Shown one piece after another: positions 7,561-13,976 of a stretch of DNA of 32,400 nt; position 1 is the stretch's first letter; the number at the start of each line of letters is the position of its first letter. The notes beneath the pieces are model-generated. The model saw only the letters and a program-made list of their open reading frames with translations. It did no database searches and was not told the origin of the DNA. Source of the DNA: Patescibacteria group bacterium (GTDB lineage Bacteria > Patescibacteriota > Microgenomatia > UBA12405); the NCBI GenBank assembly GCA_018818185.1, contig JAHISL010000025.1:1-32400 (forward strand), given 5' to 3'. The position numbers and the translations under genes were made by a program.

Positions 7561-7882
7561 TCAACTCAGATGGGGTCATGCGTTTGACAATTTGATTTAC
7601 AGCCCAATAGTTAATCTTAGCATCAGACCACTCAGTCGAATTGGTGGCTAATCGAAAATGTTCAATTGCATGTTCGGGACGGGTTACAGCTACCGCGTTA
7701 TTATCACTATCATCACGCGATTGATAATATGGATTTTTATGGTGGACCTCAAGGGCAACCTGTCCACATTGGGGATGCTGTCTCCTGGCTTTATCTTTTT
7801 GTTGCCGGGAAAATGGTAAAGTTTCAAATTTTCCCTTTCTTGAGGGCGGCTCACCAATTTTTCGACTTTCTCTTGAAAACAT
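7529..7882 (-). CDS. HNH-type nuclease domain protein, 117 aa
   Basis: Residues from about 40 onward carry an HNH-like signature: VHHKNP, an asparagine in the DNNAV segment, and H-A-I-E-H. The paired cysteines that bind structural zinc in many HNH proteins are absent; only one cysteine (PQCG) remains. The N-terminal 40 residues are basic. Function as a small DNA endonuclease is a reasonable inference. It could be mobile-element, restriction or toxin related. The start ATG directly follows an inverted repeat (7884-7910) that could fold in the mRNA. Confidence 0.65.
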   Translation of the reverse strand: MFSRESRKIGEPPSRKGKFETLPFSRQQKDKARRQHPQCGQVALEVHHKNPYYQSRDDSDNNAVAVTRPEHAIEHFRLATNSTEWSDAKINYWAVNQIVKRMTPSELNEFNRKLVKN

Positions 7883-7883
7883 A

Positions 7884-7910
7884 GGCGGTAATTAATAATT
7901 AACTTCCGCC
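7884..7910 (-). promoter_or_regulatory. Inverted repeat just upstream of the HNH start
   Basis: GGCGG (7884-7888) pairs with CCGCC (7906-7910) around an AT-rich core that can also pair partly. It ends one base before the HNH start codon. It could be a terminator for the upstream 65-aa gene, an operator, or a translation-blocking hairpin. No U-tract follows, which weakens the terminator reading. Confidence 0.45.
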
Positions 7911-7937
7911 TTGATGCCTCAGCAACGGACTAAAATA

Positions 7938-8135
7938 TCAACAATGGTCTGGGAAAATAGTTATATCCCCTTTAACATCATTGCCTTTGATGTGAATTTG
8001 GACTTTCATAGTTTTCCCGAGACTTAATATCAATGACTGATCATGCAACCAGTTCATAATTTTCTCTGAAACTAAATTACTGTTTACATTATTTGTTTGA
8101 ATATCCGATTTAATTGTTTGTTTCTGAAGAATCAT
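7938..8135 (-). CDS. Hypothetical protein, 65 aa
   Basis: I do not recognise this protein. It is a short polar protein with a beta-like C-terminal half (MKVQIHIKGNDVKGDITIFP). The ATG at 8135 lies in a very AT-rich stretch that can supply a -10 element but has no clear Shine-Dalgarno sequence. It lies upstream of the HNH gene on the same strand, 55 bases away, and may be its co-transcribed partner. Confidence 0.5.
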   Translation of the reverse strand: MILQKQTIKSDIQTNNVNSNLVSEKIMNWLHDQSLILSLGKTMKVQIHIKGNDVKGDITIFPDHC

Positions 8136-8199
8136 TATATATATTTATCTTATTTATATGTATAATTATCCCAAATATATATTTATGTAATATAAGCAG

Positions 8200-8260
8200 A
8201 TTACTATAAGATAGTAATTTATATATTGCATAACATATTGGACAGTTACGTATTAACTGT
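8200..8260 (+). promoter_or_regulatory. Two 7-5-7 inverted repeats, candidate operators upstream of the PhoU-like gene
   Basis: Two inverted repeats have the same geometry: ATTACTA-5-TAGTAAT at 8200-8218 and ACAGTTA-5-TAACTGT at 8242-8260. Their centres are 42 bases apart, about four helical turns, so both lie on the same DNA face. They sit 44 bases upstream of a gene whose product begins with an AbrB-like DNA-binding fold, which suggests autoregulation. Confidence 0.5.
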
Positions 8261-8303
8261 TATTTATGGAGAAATACGGAGAGACAAATAGAAGTATAGA
8301 AAT

Positions 8304-9269
8304 ATGGAAAAAAGAAACATTCAAAAAACAGGTGGGTCAAGTTTTTCTTTAACCCTACCGAAAACATGGATTGTAAATAACTGCCTTGAAAACGGAGGTG
8401 AAGTAGAGATTTATACCCGCAATCAAAAACAGTTAATAATTCAGCCACCGAAATTAGTCCATAGTCAATCAGCGATTCTTGCCATAGAAAATCTACCTGA
8501 CTCACATATCTACCGAGAATTAATTGGTCTATATATTTCCGGTGTTGATGAAATAAATGTAACAGCTAAATTTATTTCCTATGAACAAAAATCACTAGTT
8601 AGATTGATATGCTCAAAATTAATCGGATTTGAGTTGTTTGAAGAGTCTTCCAACAGAATATTACTAAAAAATGTTGCCAGTCCAACAATCACGTCAAAAG
8701 AGTATTTAAATAAAATGCATCAAATTATTCGATCAATGTTCGATGATATGGTCAAGGCTGTGGATAATTTCGACCGAAATTTAGCCAAAGACATTATCGG
8801 TCGTGATATTGAAATTGACAGGATTCATTTGATGATTTTTCGACAGTTTAATTCAATATTAACAACCATGGTTTCAGAAAATTCAACCGATATATCAGTA
8901 ATAAAACTACATTACTATGAATTAGTAGGCTTACGACTGGAGAGGCTGGCTGACCACATTGTTAAAATAGCAATCATGGTTTCAAAGCTAAAGGATAAAC
9001 AAAAAATTGTGCTTAATAAATTTGAACACGCGTATTTGACCAAAACATCTATATATCTCGATACGCTACCCTCTATAATATTCAATCTCGACAAACAAGC
9101 CGCACACGAAATACTGGATATATTTGACAGCAGAAAGGACAATGATTTCATCTATCGAAAAATTGAAAATGTCTTCAGTATTAATATCTTGATTCGGGAA
9201 AGTGTTGAAAGAATTCGAAGTTATGTTTCAAACATCGCCGAAGAAACATTGAATTTTTTCGATAGTTAA
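8304..9269 (+). CDS. AbrB-PhoU phosphate-uptake regulator, archaeal type
   Basis: The 321-residue protein has two parts. Residues 1-50 form a SpoVT/AbrB-like swapped-hairpin domain with the pattern R-x-I-Q-K-T-G-G-S-S-F-x-x-x-L-P-K-x-W and E-V-E-I. From about residue 130 to the end there are two PhoU-like helical repeats rich in acidic and hydrophobic residues (for example GLRLERLADHIVKIAI). This fusion is typical of archaea, where such proteins are annotated as phosphate uptake regulators. Bacterial PhoU lacks the AbrB part. Horizontal transfer from an archaeon is an inference. No Pst transporter genes are nearby. Confidence 0.8.
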   Translation: MEKRNIQKTGGSSFSLTLPKTWIVNNCLENGGEVEIYTRNQKQLIIQPPKLVHSQSAILAIENLPDSHIYRELIGLYISGVDEINVTAKFISYEQKSLVRLICSKLIGFELFEESSNRILLKNVASPTITSKEYLNKMHQIIRSMFDDMVKAVDNFDRNLAKDIIGRDIEIDRIHLMIFRQFNSILTTMVSENSTDISVIKLHYYELVGLRLERLADHIVKIAIMVSKLKDKQKIVLNKFEHAYLTKTSIYLDTLPSIIFNLDKQAAHEILDIFDSRKDNDFIYRKIENVFSINILIRESVERIRSYVSNIAEETLNFFDS

Positions 9270-9394
9270 ATACTAGTTAACAGCCTTAAACAGCTTTGTC
9301 ATAACTGCCAGTAAAAAATAATGTGGTGTTGTAATTGTACAAATTTTCTTAAACTCAGCTCGAAAAGTGGAACAGATTTGGAACTAATTTAAAT

Positions 9395-9802
9395 TTAATC
9401 TAAATTGTATCTCCAAAAAATAGCAGTGAGATTTTTGCCACCATTGACAAGATTAATGGCTTTTTTTAATTCATATTGACTAATAGTTTTATTTAATGGT
9501 TCTCTATATGGAATATTGCCAGTATAGAATTTTTCTAGAACTGGTAAAGCAGAAGAACTACCTAATTGTCCTAAAACCCAAATAGCGGAATTTCTGGCTT
9601 GAAAACCTCGGTTTTCATCTTCTAAAAGACTAATTAAGCTTTCTGTGCAAGAACCTCCATATTCTTTTTGAGCGTCATAACATTTGGATTTAACATCAAA
9701 ACCAATCCAGGTACAGGTGATAGTAAAAAACAAAATAAAAATACTAAAACCAATTGCTCCGATAAAAAGAATTGGTTTTTTAAAATTTTTTATAACTTTC
9801 AT
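9395..9802 (-). CDS. Membrane-anchored HEAT-repeat protein
   Basis: The 135-residue protein has one N-terminal membrane helix (about residues 10-30), a short cysteine-containing stretch (KCYDAQKEYGGSC), and then a HEAT-like repeat pair (SAIWVLGQLGSSSALPVLEK) and a conserved-looking tail (YREPLNKTISQYELKKAI). It is the third gene of an operon with the XRE regulator and the membrane protein. A strong CAGGAGG ribosome site, overlapping the end of the XRE gene, lies before its ATG. HEAT repeats bind proteins; the partner is unknown. The same gene company suggests envelope stress or membrane homeostasis, as inference only. Confidence 0.75.
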   Translation of the reverse strand: MKVIKNFKKPILFIGAIGFSIFILFFTITCTWIGFDVKSKCYDAQKEYGGSCTESLISLLEDENRGFQARNSAIWVLGQLGSSSALPVLEKFYTGNIPYREPLNKTISQYELKKAINLVNGGKNLTAIFWRYNLD

Positions 9803-9804
9803 TT

Positions 9805-10005
9805 TTAATCCTCCTGTTGATATATAAAAATATCTTCAATATTAACTTTAAAAAAAAGAGCAATTTTAAAAGCTAAAGTAATCGATGGTAAATAACGATT
9901 GCTTTCAATGGCAATAATTGTTTGCCGACTAACACCTAATTTGTCAGCCAATTCTTCTTGGGTTAAATTTTCAGCTACCCGATGAATTTTTAATTTATTC
10001 TTCAT
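9805..10005 (-). CDS. XRE-family helix-turn-helix repressor
   Basis: This 66-residue single-domain Cro/CI-type regulator has its recognition region at residues 15-35 (LTQEELADKLGVSRQTIIAI), followed by the typical P-S-I-T-L-A-F-K-I-A and V-N-I-E-D-I-F ending. It resembles the very short regulators paired with small membrane proteins in Firmicutes and archaea. It overlaps the upstream membrane-protein gene by 11 bases and has a GGAGG ribosome site. The likely operator is the perfect inverted repeat at 10421-10448, so the operon probably represses itself. Confidence 0.92.
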   Translation of the reverse strand: MKNKLKIHRVAENLTQEELADKLGVSRQTIIAIESNRYLPSITLAFKIALFFKVNIEDIFIYQQED

Positions 10006-10417
10006 CTTTTTTACCTCCGAATTTTTTGGCTAAAAAGAAATAAGAAATTGAATAAAGAGTGATTAAAAATAGTGTTAAAAAAGCAAATATAGTTCCTAAA
10101 GATTCTAGGAATAAAAATTCACCTTTTGAAAAAACAGATAAATTACTAAAAGAAGGAATAAGTAAAATAAAAGCTCCAATACCTATAGTCGGACCAAAAA
10201 TAGAATAGGTAAAATCAGCAGCTTTTTCTTGAATAGACAACTCTCTTTCGTCAATAATATTTTTATTACTTAAATGGACTAAAGAAAAAAGAATAATCCC
10301 AGTAAAAATAGAGACTAAGGTTAAAAGATAAAGTTTCAAAAAAACAGAAATAGTAATAATCGAAATAATAAAAAGAATAGCAATAAAGCGAATTTGTTTA
10401 TATTTTTTGATATCCAT
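9995..10417 (-). CDS. Four-helix membrane protein (DUF2178-like)
   Basis: The start is placed at the second methionine (10417), six bases after the -10 box. The ATG at 10423 directly abuts the -10 and would lie upstream of the expected transcription start. The product has about 140 residues with four hydrophobic segments and a cytoplasmic-type D-E-R-E motif in the middle loop (NIIDERELSIQEKA). The D-E-R loop and pairing with a tiny XRE regulator fit the DUF2178/DUF3796-like group. Function is unknown. Confidence 0.75.
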   Translation of the reverse strand: MDIKKYKQIRFIAILFIISIITISVFLKLYLLTLVSIFTGIILFSLVHLSNKNIIDERELSIQEKAADFTYSIFGPTIGIGAFILLIPSFSNLSVFSKGEFLFLESLGTIFAFLTLFLITLYSISYFFLAKKFGGKKDEE

Positions 10418-10420
10418 AAA

Positions 10421-10448
10421 CATATTGTAAAGTACACTTTACAATATG
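10421..10448. promoter_or_regulatory. Operator: perfect 13-bp inverted repeat over a TTGACA/TACAAT promoter
   Basis: The arms CATATTGTAAAGT (10421-10433) and ACTTTACAATATG (10436-10448) are perfect reverse complements separated by two bases. On the minus strand the same DNA holds the -35 TTGACA (10447-10452), a 17-base spacer, and the -10 TACAAT (10424-10429). The palindrome thus covers almost the whole promoter. The natural ligand is the XRE protein encoded in the operon. Binding would block RNA polymerase. Confidence 0.85.
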
Positions 10449-10596
10449 TCAAGTTTCCTTGTCATTATGAAACTTCTAAAACTGTTCCGTTGTGGTCTGT
10501 TTAGGCTCCCCTGCTGGGATACTACTCGGATAGAAAAATGGGTAAAAAATTATTTAATGCTCCACGAAATGAACAATTTTAAAACTAGTTATTGTT

Positions 10597-11019
10597 CTAA
10601 CTCGTGAATATCAATTTAGGGTCTACGTACTCACCGCTTTCAAACTGAAGGATGGCATCACCCACCTGAGGTCGGAGATTATGTAGCTTTTTCACACTAT
10701 CCAAATCGTACCAATTACCAATACTATTCGATCCAGTATCATTTTCGCAAGAAAATAAAAAAACAATGTGACCTTTTTTAAAATAAAATATTTTTACAAG
10801 CCTATCAGGCACAACATTAGTTAAACCTGTTTCCTCAGCAATTTCTCTAGTTGCAGCCTCTATAGGTGATTCACCACTTTTTACATGACCAACAACTAAA
10901 GATAGGTCTCCTTTGCTTTTGTTACTATGTAAGTTTGTGGACGGCTCTTCTATTAAGAGTATTTTTTTAGTAACCGGATTATGAATAACGACTGCGATAC
11001 CAATATTATTAATGTCCAT
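10597..11019 (-). CDS. NUDIX hydrolase
   Basis: The 140-residue protein has a complete Nudix box: G44, E50, R58-E59, E62-E63 and G65 with the standard spacing. The family hydrolyses nucleoside diphosphates linked to another moiety, using Mg at the REUxEE helix. The substrate is unknown: a sanitising or nucleotide-sugar role are both possible. The ATG at 11019 is supported by a TAATAT -10 six bases upstream (11026-11031), leaderless type. Confidence 0.92.
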   Translation of the reverse strand: MDINNIGIAVVIHNPVTKKILLIEEPSTNLHSNKSKGDLSLVVGHVKSGESPIEAATREIAEETGLTNVVPDRLVKIFYFKKGHIVFLFSCENDTGSNSIGNWYDLDSVKKLHNLRPQVGDAILQFESGEYVDPKLIFTS

Positions 11020-11217
11020 ATATACATATTACATCAACAAAGTTTAAGTGTGATGCTCGGATTGTTGAATCAGGTGAGAACCTTTTTCATCGATCAGATT
11101 GTCACTCCCATTCAACCACAAGAAATAGATAAGAGATTCGTAATTAACTACTTTAGAAATCCTACACTGGCCTTAAACATACAATAATACAGTAGCAGAC
11201 TTGTACTAGTACCCTTG

Positions 11218-11610
11218 TTATTCTGGCAACTTACCTATTCCCAATACTGCTTGAGTTATATCTCTTTGGTTTTGTCTGATTTTCTGTGCAACAGCTTCGA
11301 CTTGCTCTTTCGTTAAATCTTTTCCTATTTGTTCTGCTAACCTGTTGGAGGAATTTTTAACCATATCAATTAAAGCTTGTTCTCTGTCCCGTTGAATTTT
11401 CAAGCGAAAATAAGCAATTGAAATAGAAAGCGAAAGTAGTAATACACCAACTACTCCCAACAGTATTTGTCTCTGTTGATTTAATTCGCGCATAAATCCC
11501 CAAAGAATTACCAGGCTTCCAACATAAGTGACTAGTCCAGCAATCCCAAACTCTCTTAGTACTTTTATCAGACTTTCACTAAAGATTGATTTGATAGTGT
11601 CAGGTTTCAT
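11218..11610 (-). CDS. Two-helix membrane protein, third gene of defence-like operon
   Basis: The 130-residue protein has membrane helices at about residues 22-40 and 48-68, then a charged helical cytoplasmic tail rich in Lys, Glu and Gln. I know no family for it. Its ATG overlaps the stop of the DUF4145 gene by four bases (ATGA), a sign of coupled translation. In defence systems a short two-helix membrane protein next to a sensor is often the membrane-damaging effector; that is an analogy, not evidence. Confidence 0.7.
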   Translation of the reverse strand: MKPDTIKSIFSESLIKVLREFGIAGLVTYVGSLVILWGFMRELNQQRQILLGVVGVLLLSLSISIAYFRLKIQRDREQALIDMVKNSSNRLAEQIGKDLTKEQVEAVAQKIRQNQRDITQAVLGIGKLPE

Positions 11611-12314
11611 TTTTTATCCTCCTTATCCGGCATTTCTTCTTCATACTTATTAGCAATAATATCGCTTTCAACAAAATTAACAGTAAGCTTTATTAATTCC
11701 TTCAAATTTCCAATATCTTTGTTTTCCCATTTCCTATCATAATGTATTTCGTCATTTCCAAGCCAAGCAGCCCTTTTTGCACAAGCTTGTATTCGTTTAT
11801 CGTCAATTGCTGAGATTGCATCAGATAGTTGCATTTTTTTAATTTGTTCAACGGTTTTCACCTTGGTATTTTTTAGATAATCTTTTACTAAAAATTCCAA
11901 CGATTTTCTGTATCCACCACCGGCAATTTCGTCTAATCCAAAATCCTCAGATATTGCCGACTGGTTATATATTCTCGAAAAACGTTGACTAACTTCGTTT
12001 ATCTCGCCGGAAAATTTAATTGGTTCCCAATACTGCGGAGCAAGTGTTCTTTTTAAGAAAAAATAGTCACCCATTCTATCTGGTTTCGTATAAATCCCGG
12101 TATAGTATCTCTTACACTTATTGTTTGGGCATTGAAAAACAGCCTCAACCACCTCGTTATAATCCCAAGCAGCCCCTAATGAGTGACCAATTATAAATTT
12201 TGGTTGTCCTGCTACTCCACAAGCAGCACATTTATCAGGATATTCGTCAAGCTGAACGGATCCTCTGTTTCCACCCTCTAATACAACTGATATTGCGTGT
12301 GTGTCTACAGCCAT
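11607..12314 (-). CDS. DUF4145 domain protein with N-terminal zinc ribbon
   Basis: The 235-residue protein begins with a probable zinc ribbon (CAAC near residue 33, then C-P-N-N-K-C about 50 residues later). The C-terminal half is helical and ends with a DUF4145-like part: YRKSLEFLVKDYL and W-L-G-N-D-E-I-H-Y. The L-G-N-x-x-x-H feature is characteristic of DUF4145, often found in or beside restriction enzymes. It starts two bases after the nuclease gene and overlaps the next gene, so all three form one operon. A role as sensor or nuclease partner is inferred. Confidence 0.75.
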   Translation of the reverse strand: MAVDTHAISVVLEGGNRGSVQLDEYPDKCAACGVAGQPKFIIGHSLGAAWDYNEVVEAVFQCPNNKCKRYYTGIYTKPDRMGDYFFLKRTLAPQYWEPIKFSGEINEVSQRFSRIYNQSAISEDFGLDEIAGGGYRKSLEFLVKDYLKNTKVKTVEQIKKMQLSDAISAIDDKRIQACAKRAAWLGNDEIHYDRKWENKDIGNLKELIKLTVNFVESDIIANKYEEEMPDKEDKK

Positions 12315-12316
12315 AT

Positions 12317-13360
12317 TTATTTTAAGAACGTTTCATTTATTGCCGAAAATTCTGAAACGGCTTTGAAAAAGTTTTCTAACTGTTTATATTCTCTAAAACT
12401 AAAATCATTCTTATATTTATAATAAGGATCGTTGTTAATATATTTTTCATAAAGATAGTAATCCTTACCAGAAGCGATAATAAAAAGTTTTGTCGATAAA
12501 GGAACTAATTGATACAACCTTTGAAGACCGCTACTAATTTTAGTGCTATGTTCAACTTCAAAAGCGTATTTTGGCACCTCGTCCTTAAACCACATAACGT
12601 CAACCTGAGAGACTAATCTCACAATATCGCCACCCAAAAACCTCGTAGGAAGTTCTTTTAGAGATATATAATCTTGGAGTTTTTCCCCATACGCCTCGTT
12701 TGATTTATTTGGGCTAAAAGTATCGTAGCCAAGCAATCTTCCAATTTTTAGAAGTAACATTTCAGCCTCAGCGTGAGCTGTTATTTCATTCTTTTCTTCA
12801 AGATCACTCTCAATTAAGGGTTTATCCTCAGTGACACTGTAATGGCTTAAAAAAGCGTCTGCACTGCCAAACTTATCTAATATGGCCTTATTCCCCTCTT
12901 CGTTCAGAGGCATAAAACCTTGAATTCGATCAAACGAAGGTTCGTATTTTCCAAACTGTTGAATGTCAGACATTGGCATATATATTGGTCTTAAATCCTT
13001 TAAGAAAAAGACACAAGTCCACGGTTCTTCTCCTGTCTTTGGAGGCCACAATGCTAAACCAAGATCTCTACTGTGTTGCTTATAGAGAAGTTTGCCTGCA
13101 TATAAAAATTTTCCTTCTTTTTCATTACCTTCACGGCCTTTGTAGAAAAGTACTAAATCGTCAACTTCCATTTTGTCCCAAGAAGATTTTTTGGCTTCTT
13201 TATTTCCCCAAACAAATATCTTGTCGCTCGGAGCCAAAGTCTTTTTACCAGAGTCGTCTAAAAACGGTTCAACAATTGACTTGTCTACGCCGTTTTCAAT
13301 AGTACTTAAAAAATTCTTATATGACGTTTCGTTTGAACGTGGAGCGAGAAATATCTTCAT
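12317..13360 (-). CDS. Putative modification-dependent restriction nuclease: EVE/PUA-like domain plus PD-(D/E)XK domain
   Basis: The 347-residue protein has two parts. Residues 1-170 resemble an EVE/PUA-like domain: W61-D-K-M-E-V-D-D-L-V-L-F-Y at 61-73, an F-L-Y-A-G strand, and PWTCVFFLKDLRPIY at 113-127. EVE-type domains read modified bases. Residues 195-300 resemble a restriction-endonuclease fold: a helix (AEAEMLLLKIGRLLGYDTF), D254 in V-D-V-M-W, and E268-V-E270 in FEVEHSTKISSGL. The last active-site residue is Glu rather than Lys, as in some known variants. It probably cuts foreign, perhaps modified, DNA. It leads a three-gene operon with a TAAAAT -10 (13367-13372) six bases upstream. Confidence 0.7.
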   Translation of the reverse strand: MKIFLAPRSNETSYKNFLSTIENGVDKSIVEPFLDDSGKKTLAPSDKIFVWGNKEAKKSSWDKMEVDDLVLFYKGREGNEKEGKFLYAGKLLYKQHSRDLGLALWPPKTGEEPWTCVFFLKDLRPIYMPMSDIQQFGKYEPSFDRIQGFMPLNEEGNKAILDKFGSADAFLSHYSVTEDKPLIESDLEEKNEITAHAEAEMLLLKIGRLLGYDTFSPNKSNEAYGEKLQDYISLKELPTRFLGGDIVRLVSQVDVMWFKDEVPKYAFEVEHSTKISSGLQRLYQLVPLSTKLFIIASGKDYYLYEKYINNDPYYKYKNDFSFREYKQLENFFKAVSEFSAINETFLK

Positions 13361-13366
13361 AGTCGT

Positions 13367-13372
13367 ATTTTA
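13367..13372 (-). promoter_or_regulatory. -10 box TAAAAT of the defence-like operon
   Basis: TAAAAT lies six bases before the ATG at 13360 on the minus strand, the same leaderless geometry as elsewhere. A divergent TAAAAT with the same six-base gap serves the gene at 13467 (13455-13460). Confidence 0.55.
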
Positions 13373-13454
13373 CTCCAATTGTATACGTAAGTGAATAATA
13401 GTTAAGTCCCAACAAATCGATCCTTTTTCTATCTTTCGAAACCGGGAAAAAGAG

Positions 13455-13460
13455 TAAAAT
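13455..13460 (+). promoter_or_regulatory. -10 box TAAAAT of the terminase-small-subunit-like gene
   Basis: TAAAAT lies six bases before the ATG at 13467. It is divergent from the defence-like operon promoter. Confidence 0.5.
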
Positions 13461-13466
13461 AATACT

Positions 13467-13976
13467 ATGAGTAGTAGTGGCCCAAAGGGAATAAACTGGA
13501 CGGAAGTTTTTCAATTCTATTGTGAAACGATCAATGACAAGTTACCGTCTTACAAAGACGTCGCTAAAAGATTTGGGGTAAGTAAAACCGAAGTCGGTCA
13601 AAAGGCATTGGAAGAGAATTGGATAAATCTTAGACAAGAGTTATACGAAAACGGTAAAACTAAATTTTTAGAGAATAAATCAAACCAAATAGCAGAATCC
13701 GAAACCAGCCAGTTAGACAAATGGAGAGCTATTCAAGATTTGACAGACATTTATCTCGACGAGATCAATAAGGATCCATCACTTAAACAGGTTCATAAAT
13801 TGTATATTGTGTCTAAAATCATTAAGATTGCCATTGAAGGTGAAAGAATAGTTCTTGGATTACCCAACACTGTTCTACCTAATCGATTAACTACTAGAGA
13901 AGAACGTCAAGAATTATCACCAGAACTAATCCAAGAAATTGATAGATTATTTTTAATTAACAAAGCGCTTACTTGA
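13467..13976 (+). CDS. HTH protein, terminase-small-subunit-like
   Basis: The 169-residue protein has an N-terminal helix-turn-helix (about residues 27-45: SYKDVAKRFGVSKTEVGQKA) followed by W-I-N-L-R-Q-E-L and a long helical region. The layout resembles phage terminase small subunits and gpP-like ATPase subunits that begin with a resolvase-type HTH. No terminase large subunit, portal or capsid gene lies nearby, so packaging is unlikely unless this is a satellite. It could be a regulator of the element. It converges with the HEPN gene, with an eight-base overlap. Confidence 0.55.
   Translation: MSSSGPKGINWTEVFQFYCETINDKLPSYKDVAKRFGVSKTEVGQKALEENWINLRQELYENGKTKFLENKSNQIAESETSQLDKWRAIQDLTDIYLDEINKDPSLKQVHKLYIVSKIIKIAIEGERIVLGLPNTVLPNRLTTREERQELSPELIQEIDRLFLINKALT

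Noticed and set aside
10505-10511. GCTCCCC, also present at the tRNA-Asn 3' end (17017-17023), as a left attachment site of the element.
   Set aside because: Only seven bases match and the flanks differ, so the match has no weight on its own.
10467-10607. A 46-residue frame (starting MKLLKLFRCG) on the plus strand between the XRE operon and the NUDIX gene.
   Set aside because: No promoter or ribosome site, overlap with the NUDIX end, and a frame of this length is expected by chance.
10981-11187. A 68-residue plus-strand frame between the NUDIX gene and the defence-like operon.
   Set aside because: It starts inside the antisense of the NUDIX gene and shows no promoter or recognisable motif.
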